A stretch of DNA of 64,000 bases from Ruminococcaceae bacterium BL-6 (GTDB taxonomy: Bacteria > Bacillota > Clostridia > Oscillospirales > Acutalibacteraceae). The position numbers and the translations under genes were made by a program. The notes beneath the pieces were generated by a model. The model saw only the letters and a program-made list of their open reading frames with translations. It ran no database searches and was not told the DNA's origin. The first letter of the stretch is position 1. Each line of letters begins with the position of its first letter. The DNA lies in the NCBI GenBank assembly GCA_902810075.1, contig LR778135.1, forward strand, positions 2,418,001 to 2,482,000, given 5' to 3'. Shown one piece after another: positions 41,571-49,521 of the stretch.

Positions 41571-42556
41571 GATACGTCGCCGCCATTCATGATTTCAGAC
41601 AGGACCGCCCGAACCGGATCGGGTTCTTTTTGAAAGACCCGGGACAGGAACATCGTCATGAAGGCGAGCGGGTCCGTCTTGGTGAGCACACGGCTGTTCG
41701 GTTCCCTGTGCCAGAAATCCATGGAATCCACAACGGACTGCCCCATGCATAGGCCCCCGGTTTCAATCGCGGTGTAAGCGTCAAAGCCGCGGCAGAGATC
41801 AGGGTCGACGGTATAGGCCACGGCCAGAGGGTCGTTGATCACGCAGCCGATTATTTTCTCCTGCTTCCAGTGAAAATCGAAGTAGAAGCGGGTGATTTTT
41901 TGAATGAACTCCGCCGTGTCCCGATCCAGAACGCGCATATATTCCAGTATGTTCGGCGTCAACACAATCTTCCGGGTGACGTCGAGGCCGACCATATGAA
42001 TCGGTTTCCCCAGATTCTCAAAGACCTCGCCCGCGGCATCGGGGTCACACCAGTAGTTATATTCCGCGACGGGGGAACAGTTGCCGTAGCTTCTGAAGTT
42101 TCCGCCCATAGAAACCAGGCGGTTCAGATTCTGAAATGCGTTCCTGTTTTTTCGCAGGGCCAGCGCAAGATTGGTCAGCGGCCCGATCGCGACAATCGTA
42201 AGCGATTCTGTTTTTTGCAGGGTATCCAGGATAAAATCGGCGGCGCCGGGGTGCCACGAGGCACCTTTTGCCGGTAAAATTCCGCTTTCCCCCAGGCCAT
42301 CCTCCCCGTGGGTGTCCTGCGCGCCGACGTATCCGCGCACCAGGGGCTTTTCCGCTCCGCAGTAAACCGGGATGTCCAGCCGGTTCATAAACTGAAGCAC
42401 GCGAAGAGCATTGTCCGCCCCCAGCTCTGCCGGTACGTTCCCGCTGACCGTGGTGATTCCGCAAATGTCCAGCTCCGGCGACGACAGTGCCAGCATCAGC
42501 GCAAGGGCGTCGTCGATTCCGGGATCGCAGTCCAGAATGATTTTCTTTTTCTCCAA
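41567..42556 (-). CDS. queK: Nucleoside hydrolase, probable queuosine hydrolase QueK
   Basis: 329 residues. Inosine-uridine nucleoside hydrolase family: calcium-site motif ILDCDPGIDDALALMLAL, ICGITTVSGNVPAELGADNA, IVAIGPLTNLALALRKN, VSMGGNFRSYGNCSPVAEYN and VINDPLAVAYTVDP. In the queuine salvage operon of clostridia this family member (QueK) splits the base from queuosine or its monophosphate. First gene behind the riboswitch. AAGGAGAAT precedes the ATG at 42556. Confidence 0.85.
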   Translation of the reverse strand: MEKKKIILDCDPGIDDALALMLALSSPELDICGITTVSGNVPAELGADNALRVLQFMNRLDIPVYCGAEKPLVRGYVGAQDTHGEDGLGESGILPAKGASWHPGAADFILDTLQKTESLTIVAIGPLTNLALALRKNRNAFQNLNRLVSMGGNFRSYGNCSPVAEYNYWCDPDAAGEVFENLGKPIHMVGLDVTRKIVLTPNILEYMRVLDRDTAEFIQKITRFYFDFHWKQEKIIGCVINDPLAVAYTVDPDLCRGFDAYTAIETGGLCMGQSVVDSMDFWHREPNSRVLTKTDPLAFMTMFLSRVFQKEPDPVRAVLSEIMNGGDVS

Positions 42557-42641
42557 AATCCATTCTCCTTTTCTTCACGGGCACCTTTTCAGACTTTTGA
42601 ATTTCAGCATAACATGGGAATTCGCGCAGGATTTCATGGAG

Positions 42642-42674
42642 ATAAAAAAAGCCATGCCCCGCTAAGGACATGGC
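42642..42674 (-). terminator. Riboswitch-controlled terminator
   Basis: Minus strand GCCATG / CATGGC stem with loop TCCTTAGCGGGG, followed by seven T. The loop-side word TCCTTAG is complementary to CTAAGGA at the end of the preQ1 aptamer, so aptamer folding should free the terminator to form: ligand turns the operon off. Confidence 0.85.
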
Positions 42675-42699
42675 AATCAAGCTGCTTGCGCACATCATT

Positions 42700-42735
42700 C
42701 CTTAGTTTTTTATACTGGGAGGTTCTCGAACCAGT
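42700..42735 (-). ncRNA. PreQ1-I riboswitch aptamer
   Basis: The minus strand reads ACTGG, loop TTCGAGAACCTC, CCAGT, then the hallmark tail ATAAAAAACTAAGG. Stem P1 is ACTGG/CCAGT, and the A-rich tail with CTAA forms the H-type pseudoknot of class I preQ1 sensors. It sits 25 nt upstream of an intrinsic terminator and in front of queK-qrtT-queL. The loop length and tail match the class closely. Confidence 0.93.
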
Positions 42736-42767
42736 CCAGGGAAAGGTTCCTGCTTTTATTTTTAACC

Positions 42768-42797
42768 ATTATAACTCATGACGAACCTTTATTGCAA
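42768..42797 (-). promoter_or_regulatory. Promoter of the queuine salvage operon
   Basis: Minus strand TTGCAA (42797-42792), 18-nt spacer, TATAAT (42773-42768), about 25-30 nt before the aptamer. Confidence 0.8.
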
Positions 42798-42852
42798 GTC
42801 CGATCATGGTTTTCCTCACAGTTCCGCCGTTACCCGCCCTTGAAAGAGCGCA

Positions 42853-43185
42853 TCAGAAACTGGTTCTGTATAACGGAATCACATTGATCACCGGCTCTTC
42901 GTAGGGATGCACTCTCTTTATGGCGTCGACCGTAGCATCCACCTTGTCGCGCAGGCAGGTAACCTCCACTTTCAGCTCGGGTTCCGAGCTGACGGCATTC
43001 TCTTTGCCGAGGTAGGGATGGCTCCCCTCCAGCGGCCGCCAGCAGCCCGTCACCCTGCTGTACGACAGACAGCTGTCGTAGTTCCCGATGTGCCCCGCAT
43101 CCACACTTTGGAGCGCGTCCTGCAATATGCGGAAATGGGTTTCCGGGATAAAGATTTCAATTTTACAATAGTCAAAATCATCCAT
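42853..43185 (-). CDS. NIF3/YqfO insertion-domain-like small protein (PII/CutA-like fold)
   Basis: 110 residues: FDYCKIEIFIPETHFRILQD, AGHIGNYDSCLSYSRVTGCW, RPLEGSHPYLGKENAV, VDATVDAIKRVHPYEEPVIN. These are the blocks of the stand-alone domain that is also inserted in Nif3/YqfO proteins (HIGNYD, RPLEG-PY, HPYEEP). The fold is a metal- or ligand-binding ferredoxin-like trimer; its cellular role is not established. ATG at 43185 has GGGAG upstream. Confidence 0.82.
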   Translation of the reverse strand: MDDFDYCKIEIFIPETHFRILQDALQSVDAGHIGNYDSCLSYSRVTGCWRPLEGSHPYLGKENAVSSEPELKVEVTCLRDKVDATVDAIKRVHPYEEPVINVIPLYRTSF

Positions 43186-43311
43186 AGCGTTTTCTCCCAA
43201 AAGTAATCTTTATCAATGGTTCCGGTCGTTATGGAGGAATCCCCAGACCGGCCGGCCCGCTTCCTATCCGTGCCAATGGATCTTATGGGAAGCCCGGGTA
43301 TTTCCATGCCT

Positions 43312-43887
43312 TTAAGCCGCCATGGCGGCGGAGATGCCGGCCGTGACCAGCGCCACCAGTAAAAGCGGGATCATGCCGTCGAAATACCCCGCGCGGTCCC
43401 CAAGATTGTAGTATAGCACATAGCAGACCAGGCTGATCAGCACGGCAGCCACGATCACGACGGCGAAGGGGACCGCCAGCCCACGGGAGAACCGGCCCGT
43501 GCCATACAATGTATTGATCTCTGACAGCGCCAGCACCGCCCACCCGACGATGAGGAACAGCTCTGTCGTCACCTGTCTCTGAAAGAGCAGGCCCGTGACC
43601 GCCAGCAAGATGAAATACGCGGCGATACCGCCCCATAAAAGCAGCCCGCCTGGGAAAAGCGCGGCTTCGATGGGCGCGGACCGGATTCCTTGTACCGCCA
43701 GGATCACCGCGGCGATTCCCGCGGCGAAGGCCGGGATCAAAAGCCATCCCGTTTTCATGCCTTTGACCGCTCCGGACGGCCGGAATGCCAACAGCCACCA
43801 GGCCAGGTAAAACGCGCAGCAGACGATCAGCAGAATATTGCTCCGGAAAATCTGCTTTGCGGGAAGATCAAAATCATGGATCGACAA
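43312..43887 (-). CDS. Integral membrane protein of unknown function
   Basis: 191 residues with six hydrophobic segments (for example ILLIVCCAFYLAWWLLAF, GWLLIPAFAAGIAAVILAV, LLWGGIAAYFILLAVTGLLF, LFLIVGWAVLALSEI, FAVVIVAAVLISLVCYVLYY, IPLLLVALVTAGISAAMAA). The loops are short. The start is TTG at 43887 with GAGG 9 nt upstream. I recognise no family. The gene stands 126 nt upstream of the NIF3-like gene. Confidence 0.72.
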   Translation of the reverse strand: MSIHDFDLPAKQIFRSNILLIVCCAFYLAWWLLAFRPSGAVKGMKTGWLLIPAFAAGIAAVILAVQGIRSAPIEAALFPGGLLLWGGIAAYFILLAVTGLLFQRQVTTELFLIVGWAVLALSEINTLYGTGRFSRGLAVPFAVVIVAAVLISLVCYVLYYNLGDRAGYFDGMIPLLLVALVTAGISAAMAA

Positions 43888-44026
43888 GCCTTGTCGCCTC
43901 TTTTTTTCAGATACTGCGTATCAGTTTCGGAATGCCCTTTGATTTTAAATTAGAACAGTTTAAACATCATGCGAAGCTGCTGTGATTGTTTTGCCTAATG
44001 TGAATAATCGGATGCCGAACCCATGA

Positions 44027-44365
44027 TTAACGGGAATAATTCTCAACAATTTCTTTTACGCAATTTAAAAAAGATTCCTCACCCATCGTGTTCATTTTAA
44101 AGAAAACCGCCTGGCTGCCGCCGGAGGTAATAGCAGTAAGAAATAAGCGGTTTCCATTGCCAATCAATGTAATATTTAAACTGACACGATTACCGCCCAT
44201 CATACTGTATCTTTCATAAACACGGACAGCACAGCGTATCCCATTGTACGAGTAATCGCTGCCATCCTCAAAGCTCGCCGATGCGCTGCCGTTCAGAATT
44301 CCAGAATCAAGGATATTCAATAGTTCATTAAAATCCCCCTGGAAGTCGCGTTCATACTTGGCCAT
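44027..44365 (-). CDS. Small conserved protein, DUF6054-like
   Basis: 112 residues: MAKYERDFQGDFNELLNILD, GSASASFEDGSDYSYNGIRC, AVRVYERYSMMGGNRVSLNI and LFLTAITSGGSQAVFFKMNT. The pattern is that of a conserved Firmicute family of unknown function (I believe DUF6054; this name is from memory). Soluble, alpha/beta. GGAGG precedes the ATG at 44365. Composition is AT-richer than surrounding operons. Confidence 0.75.
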   Translation of the reverse strand: MAKYERDFQGDFNELLNILDSGILNGSASASFEDGSDYSYNGIRCAVRVYERYSMMGGNRVSLNITLIGNGNRLFLTAITSGGSQAVFFKMNTMGEESFLNCVKEIVENYSR

Positions 44366-44547
44366 GCTATTACCTCCAAAATATAAAGTAAGGTTAGAGT
44401 ATATAAATAATCGGATTCGGCCTTTTTCGCAATATTGTAAACATCATGCGAAGTTCAAGGGGAAGAGCAGGCAACGCAGTGTGCTCAAAATCAAACCGAT
44501 AAACTGAAATTTGATAGTTATAATAAGAAAAAGCCGAAATTGTATTT

Positions 44548-45300
44548 TTATTTTTTGAGTATTCTCTTTAAGTAGGCGACATCCAACAACAAATTCACTG
44601 TTTCAAAATTCCCCTTATAAAATACACCCCAGTTATTGAAAACACAGGGCAGTTCCTTCGCTTTTTGCAGCGTATCCACTTGAATGAAAGATACAGGAAC
44701 ATCATTCGTTTCACAATACTGTTTTATCATCTCAATGTTTTGGCAGACATAGGGGCATTGCATATCATAATAAATTGTTAGCTCTTTGCTTTCAATTTTT
44801 AGGGTTTTAGCATTTTGTGCAAATCTTGGTGTTGTTCCGTCAAAAGAGAGCGCGAGCAATTCATATCCATTATTGGTCGTATCCACAACCTCAAAGCCGA
44901 ACTTCTTCGCAAAGGACTGGTCGGAGAGCCAGTGCTTTTGCTTTTTTGCTCCGAGCATACAAATGCCGGATTTTTCCCTTTCTTTGGCGTCAGCCAAACA
45001 ATACTCCATCAGCAATTTGCCATACCCTTTTCCCTTGTAACTGCCGGAAACCCATAAGCAATACAGATAATAATAGTTGTCACCGGTTATGGGAACCCAA
45101 GCGGTTTCAAGAGGAGCATATTCAATAAAAACAGTAGCCTTTGCATTTAGCTTCCGAAAGACATGACCTTCCTTCAGTCGGTCAGAAAGCCATTGCCGCT
45201 TTGCTTCAATACCTGGATGGAGCTTTTTACTGCGGATAATGCAGCATAAATGCTCACCCGCGAGGTTTTCTGTTGTTAAGTTTACAAAATCAGTACACAT
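44548..45300 (-). CDS. GNAT acetyltransferase with YoaP-like C-terminal domain
   Basis: 250 residues. Residues about 1-160 are a GNAT fold with the acetyl-CoA loop SYKGKGYGKLLMEYCLADAK and GICMLGAKKQKHWLSDQSFA. Residues 170-250 form a thioredoxin-like YoaP domain with IYYDMQCPYVCQNIEMIKQY, in which CPYVC is a CxxxC pair, and WGVFYKGNFETVNLLLD. Length and order match Bacillus YoaP (about 250 residues). The substrate is unknown. Codon use is strongly AT-biased compared with the cit operon next to it, suggesting recent acquisition. GAGGG lies 9 nt upstream of the ATG. Confidence 0.87.
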   Translation of the reverse strand: MCTDFVNLTTENLAGEHLCCIIRSKKLHPGIEAKRQWLSDRLKEGHVFRKLNAKATVFIEYAPLETAWVPITGDNYYYLYCLWVSGSYKGKGYGKLLMEYCLADAKEREKSGICMLGAKKQKHWLSDQSFAKKFGFEVVDTTNNGYELLALSFDGTTPRFAQNAKTLKIESKELTIYYDMQCPYVCQNIEMIKQYCETNDVPVSFIQVDTLQKAKELPCVFNNWGVFYKGNFETVNLLLDVAYLKRILKK

Positions 45301-45356
45301 TTTAATTTTCCCTCTTACAAAGTCCCATGAAATTATCTCACCTTCTGTATGTACAA

Positions 45357-45385
45357 ATTATATATTAAAGTTGGATATAAAGCAA
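45357..45385 (-). promoter_or_regulatory. Promoter of the GNAT/YoaP-like gene
   Basis: Minus strand TTGCTT (45385-45380), 17-nt spacer, TATAAT (45362-45357), with the ATG about 55 nt further on. Confidence 0.75.
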
Positions 45386-45474
45386 TGCTATTAATGTAAT
45401 TGTAGAATGATAGTCGTTTTATGTCAGTTAAATCAGGCCATGCTTGCAATAAATTAAAAATTAAGCTTATAAAT

Positions 45475-45513
45475 GAAAAAACACCGGTAAATCGATGGCT
45501 CGATTTACCGGTG
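45475..45513 (-). terminator. Terminator of the citrate operon
   Basis: Perfect stem ACCGGTAAATCGA / TCGATTTACCGGT with a 4-nt loop, followed by GTTTTTT on the minus strand, 44 nt after citC. Confidence 0.92.
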
Positions 45514-45556
45514 AATGATCGCTTTATTTCTCAGTGGCCAGAAAGCCGGAACTCCA

Positions 45557-46606
45557 TCAAGGGGATGGACCGCTCTTTCCGGCATCGATGATTTTTCTTC
45601 CCTGCGGACTGCAAAGAAAACAGTAGGTACATTCCGGGACCAGCCCCCGGACCGCCGCGGGATCTCCCCCGCGCAACAAGGCCCTGACGCGGGAGGCGCT
45701 GACCGGAGCCCCGCCCGCCCTGACGCGCTCCACTTCGACGACCTCGATCCCGAAGAGGGGAAGCACCTGCTTCATGCGCCGGTTGTAGGCGGCGGTGACC
45801 CGGTCGAGCGGCTCCGTCCCGACGAAACGCTTTGTGATGCCCAGCTTCGGGGCGAACTGCCTGCCGAAGATCTGCAGGTCCAGGCCGCATTGAATTCTGT
45901 CCGCCTGTGCGTCGTCCTTCAGAAAATAGGTCGGAAACGTGGCGGACGAAATCAAGTAATCCTCTGTCGGGCATACGACCGCGTTCGCAAGATCGGCGGT
46001 CCCCTCCCGGACCAGCCGGAGCCTGACCTCAGCCGGGAACAGGCTTTTTCCCTCCGACAGGACGAAAATATAAAGAAGATCGCACTGGCCGGCGGCGGTT
46101 TCCATCAGATACCGGTGCCCGTTTGTGAACGGGTTGCAGTTTGCCACGACCGCCCCGATCCTCCCGCCTTTTTTCGCGGACCTGATCGACTCCACGAACC
46201 TTCCGACGCCGTTTTTCCTGTTTTCCATCATCAGCACTTCATCCGTTCCGGCAACCGGATAAAATCCCAGTTTCCGGAACATGGCGCCGTTTTGGGGCTT
46301 TGTGTACAGGAACAGATGGCCGCAGCCCCTTTGGAACGCCTCCCGCTGCACCGCCGTCAGAAGCCTTCCGCTCAGCCCCTCCCCCCGGTTGTCTTCGGCG
46401 ACCGCGACGCATTTGATGATGTTCCCCTGCAGGGATGCGGTTCCGGCAGGCGCGTCGTCCGCCGTGAAAAGCTCCACGGTCCATTCGATCCCATCGTCAT
46501 AGGAAAGGGCCTCCCGCCGTAGAAATTCTTTCAGCCTCTGCAGCCGTTCCCCGGTGAACGGCGTTCCGGTCCGTTCCGTGTAATCCCCGTTTTCCAAATG
46601 TCTCAC
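45557..46606 (-). CDS. citC: [Citrate lyase] ligase CitC
   Basis: 349 residues from GTG 46606. N-terminal GNAT-like part (NIIKCVAVAEDNRGEGLSGR, LFLYTKPQNGAMFRKLGFYP) followed by a nucleotidyltransferase domain with GAVVANCNPFTNGHRYLMET (the HxGH-like site), FVGTEPLDRVTAAYNRRMKQ and PVSASRVRALLRGG. It acetylates the thiol of the citrate lyase ACP prosthetic group using acetate and ATP. The earlier open frame to 46789 overlaps citG and is rejected. Last gene of the cit operon. Confidence 0.92.
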   Translation of the reverse strand: MRHLENGDYTERTGTPFTGERLQRLKEFLRREALSYDDGIEWTVELFTADDAPAGTASLQGNIIKCVAVAEDNRGEGLSGRLLTAVQREAFQRGCGHLFLYTKPQNGAMFRKLGFYPVAGTDEVLMMENRKNGVGRFVESIRSAKKGGRIGAVVANCNPFTNGHRYLMETAAGQCDLLYIFVLSEGKSLFPAEVRLRLVREGTADLANAVVCPTEDYLISSATFPTYFLKDDAQADRIQCGLDLQIFGRQFAPKLGITKRFVGTEPLDRVTAAYNRRMKQVLPLFGIEVVEVERVRAGGAPVSASRVRALLRGGDPAAVRGLVPECTYCFLCSPQGRKIIDAGKSGPSP

Positions 46607-46643
46607 CCGCCGTATTTCGTTGTTTTCAGGATCATTTATATGG

Positions 46644-47507
46644 TTAATCCGTTCCCAGCCGTTCGGCAAAAACGGCGACGGCCAGAAGATCGGCGCATCC
46701 GCCCGGACTGACATTCCTGCGGATGAAATCGCGGTCCATCCGCAGGATTTCCGCGCAGCCCTCATCCGTGAACATGCCGCCGATCCCAAGGGCGGCCCGA
46801 GCGCGGGCCTGCACGCGGCGCATGGTCTCCAGGTTGCTCCGGTGAAGGACGTTCGTATCGTCCACGTTCGCCATCAGGCAGAGCAGGGTTTGCACCAGCG
46901 CCTGGTCCGGGGTGGCGCATTGTTTCCGGAGTTCGCGCAGCATCGGGAGGGCATGCTCCCGCACCGAGGGAAAGCCCCGCTGCACCTCGCCGCGGATGCC
47001 GCGCACCCCGTAGGCGAGGTAAAGACGCTCTCCGTGCGTCGCCGGATTCGACGGGTCGATCCGCCCGAACTCCTTTTCCAGGGCCTCCCCCGTCATCTCG
47101 CCGCAGAATTCCAGAATCTCGCCAGAGTTCAGCCGTCCCGTTTTCCGGTATCGGGCTCCGGCGGCGGCAACGGCAAGCCCAAGGGAAAAAATCGCGCCCT
47201 TGTGCGTGTTGACCCCGCACGTCGCCCGGAACATCGCCCGTTCCGCTTCACGGCCGACCGGGCGGAGGGCGGAAAACAGCTCCTGCGGAGACGCATCCCA
47301 GGAAAGGCCGGTTTCGGCCATTTCCTGCAGGTACGGCAGGATCGCCGATGCGCTGCGCAGAAATGTAAAAAGATTCATATCCCGGTGCGCGCCGTTATTG
47401 CTGCGGTCCACAAGGCCGGGCTTCGGCGTGGCCATCACTTCGCCGAGCAGGGCGTTTGACGCCGCCTGCTTTAAAATCCTTAAAATTTTTGTATCTGTCG
47501 CAGTCAA
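46644..47507 (-). CDS. citG: Triphosphoribosyl-dephospho-CoA synthase CitG
   Basis: 287 residues from TTG 47507, with GGGAG upstream. Family blocks: ALLGEVMATPKPGLVDRSNN, GAHRDMNLFTFLRSASAI, GVNTHKGAIFSLGLAVAAAG, THGERLYLAYGVRGIRGEVQ, ANVDDTNVLHRSNLETMRRV and SPGGCADLLAVAVFAERLG. It makes the precursor of the citrate lyase prosthetic group from ATP and dephospho-CoA. The length fits CitG alone, not a CitXG fusion. Confidence 0.93.
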   Translation of the reverse strand: MTATDTKILRILKQAASNALLGEVMATPKPGLVDRSNNGAHRDMNLFTFLRSASAILPYLQEMAETGLSWDASPQELFSALRPVGREAERAMFRATCGVNTHKGAIFSLGLAVAAAGARYRKTGRLNSGEILEFCGEMTGEALEKEFGRIDPSNPATHGERLYLAYGVRGIRGEVQRGFPSVREHALPMLRELRKQCATPDQALVQTLLCLMANVDDTNVLHRSNLETMRRVQARARAALGIGGMFTDEGCAEILRMDRDFIRRNVSPGGCADLLAVAVFAERLGTD

Positions 47508-47572
47508 AGCGCATCTTCTCCCTTGTTTCTTGTAAGCGGTGGCCCGAGCGCAGATTTGGATACAAAGCCCTT

Positions 47573-48112
47573 TTATGGCTTTCCCGCATAAAACTCTTCC
47601 AGAATCGTGCGCACGCGCTTCTGCAGCTCGGGCACGCTGTGCGTCCGGCTGCGCCCGCAGGCCTTCGCATCGCCTCCGCACAGCAGACACCGGCGCTCCG
47701 GCGCTCCGGCGCGGGCGCGCGGAACGGCTTCCCCGTCGGCGGTGAACACATCCACGTCGAACAGCCGGCCCGCCGGGAAAACGGCTTCAAACCGGACCGC
47801 GATTTTTTTGACCTCGAGCGCGTTTCCCCGCACGGCCAGCAGGCCTTCCGGGCCCGTTTTGCGGCGGCTCTCTTCGGCGTGCTCCACCGCAAAGCCCGCT
47901 GCCGCCAGCCATTGCAGGAGCGCCCGCCATCCGTCCCCGAACGCGCGCTCGATCAGCGGGCCGGTTTTCACCGGGCCCGGAATATTCATGGAAACGCCGA
48001 CGAGCGTCGTGCGGAACCGCACTGAAAGCTCCCCCCGCCGCTCCACGCGCCGTTCCCGCGCGGCGAGCATCTCCTCGAGAGAAACCGTATCTGAGAGTGA
48101 AAAAGTTTCCAT
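47573..48112 (-). CDS. citX: Holo-citrate lyase ACP synthase CitX
   Basis: 179 residues from ATG 48112 with GGGGGA upstream. Blocks: VSLEEMLAARERRVERRGEL, TTLVGVSMNIPGPVKTGPLI, LFDVDVFTADGEAVPR, RRCLLCGGDAKACGRSRTHS and VPELQKRV. It transfers the prosthetic group precursor onto CitD. Encoded between the transporter and CitG, as a separate protein. Confidence 0.92.
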   Translation of the reverse strand: METFSLSDTVSLEEMLAARERRVERRGELSVRFRTTLVGVSMNIPGPVKTGPLIERAFGDGWRALLQWLAAAGFAVEHAEESRRKTGPEGLLAVRGNALEVKKIAVRFEAVFPAGRLFDVDVFTADGEAVPRARAGAPERRCLLCGGDAKACGRSRTHSVPELQKRVRTILEEFYAGKP

Positions 48113-48173
48113 GGAATCCCCCTGAACGGACAAAACGGACCACCCGGCCCGTTCCGCCCAATTTGAAGAACTG

Positions 48174-49478
48174 TTACGCCACGATCGGAAGAGCTCCGGT
48201 CACGATGCCCATCGCCATAAAGATGATAAAGTTGCCGACCGTCCAGCGGGAGATATAAGCCTGGTACTCGCGCAGGTCGATCTTGGTCATTTCAAGCAGC
48301 AGATAGATGAACGCCACCAGCGGGCTCAGGAAGTGGAACGCCTGGCCCATCAGGGCGGCAAAGCCGATCTGCAGCGGCGTAAAGCCGTAGGACGCGGCCG
48401 TCTTGGCCAGGGCGGGCAGCACGCCGAAATAGAACGCGTCGTTGTTGAGCAGGAACGTACCCGGGGCGCTGATGAACGCGATAATCAGGGCGAAATATTT
48501 GCCCATCGACGGCGGGACGACCGCGATCAGGCTCTGGGCGATCGCTTCGGACATCCCGGCTCCGTCCAGGACGCCCATGAGAACTCCGGCGCCGATGACC
48601 ATCAGAACCACGTTGAGGGTTGCCGATGCGTTCAGCTCGATCACCTTTCTCTGGTCCTTCATCGCAGGGTAGTTGAGCAGCAGCGCGATCGCGGTGGCCA
48701 CGCCGAAAATAACGGAGGAAGACGCGAGGCCCATCACCAGAATCACGATGACCGCGATGGTGAGGATGAGGTTCGGAACCACCATCTTGGGGCGCTTCAG
48801 GCGGGTCTCCTCTTCCGAAAGCTCCACGCTGCCGCCGACCTCGCTGCTTTCAAGCTCTACGATTCCGAGGCGCTTGCGCTCCTTGAGGCCCAGGTAATAG
48901 GCGACGCCCACCCCATAAACGGCGGCCACGATCATGCCCGGGATCAGCGGCGCAAAGATCTCGCCCGCCTCCAGCTTCATCACCGACATCACGCGCGCGG
49001 TGGGGCCGCCCCACGGGATCAGGTTCATGACGCCGTTCTGAAGGATAATCAGCGTGGCGAGATAGATCTTTTTGATCTTGAGGCGGTCGTAAAGCGGGAT
49101 CAGGGTGCTGCAGCAAATGATGACCGTCGTGGAGCCGTCGCCGTCCAGCGAAACGACCGCCGCCAGAATGGCCGTGCCCACCAGCACCTTGAGCGGGTCG
49201 CCCTTCACGATCTTCAGCACTTTTCTCACCAGCGGGTCGAACAGGCCCGCGTTGAGCATGATGCCGAAATACAGGATGGCGAACACCATCATGGAAAAGG
49301 TGGTGGCCACGCCCTTGATGCCGTCCAGGGCGTACTTTGCGACGTTCCATCCGCCCCCGGCGATCAGGCCGAACGCGATGGGGACGACGATCAGCGCCGT
49401 CAGCGCGCTGAGCTTTTTGGTCATGATCAGGACCATGAAGGTGATGATCATCAGGTAACCGAGAAGTGCCAGATACAT
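48174..49478 (-). CDS. Citrate transporter, CitMHS family
   Basis: 434 residues with about 12 membrane helices. Blocks: FMVLIMTKKLSALTALIVVP, GIKGVATTFSMMVFAILYFG, VVSLDGDGSTTVIICCSTLI, MNLIPWGGPTARVMSVMKL, GTFLLNNDAFYFGVLPALAK and LMGQAFHFLSPLVAFIYLLL. The family imports citrate with a proton and usually a divalent metal. It is encoded between citF and citX, replacing the CitT/CitS carriers seen in other fermenters. AGGAGG precedes the ATG. Confidence 0.92.
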   Translation of the reverse strand: MYLALLGYLMIITFMVLIMTKKLSALTALIVVPIAFGLIAGGGWNVAKYALDGIKGVATTFSMMVFAILYFGIMLNAGLFDPLVRKVLKIVKGDPLKVLVGTAILAAVVSLDGDGSTTVIICCSTLIPLYDRLKIKKIYLATLIILQNGVMNLIPWGGPTARVMSVMKLEAGEIFAPLIPGMIVAAVYGVGVAYYLGLKERKRLGIVELESSEVGGSVELSEEETRLKRPKMVVPNLILTIAVIVILVMGLASSSVIFGVATAIALLLNYPAMKDQRKVIELNASATLNVVLMVIGAGVLMGVLDGAGMSEAIAQSLIAVVPPSMGKYFALIIAFISAPGTFLLNNDAFYFGVLPALAKTAASYGFTPLQIGFAALMGQAFHFLSPLVAFIYLLLEMTKIDLREYQAYISRWTVGNFIIFMAMGIVTGALPIVA

Positions 49479-49521
49479 AAAATACTCCTCCTCATTTTAC
49501 ATGGTTTTGGGGAACTTCCAT

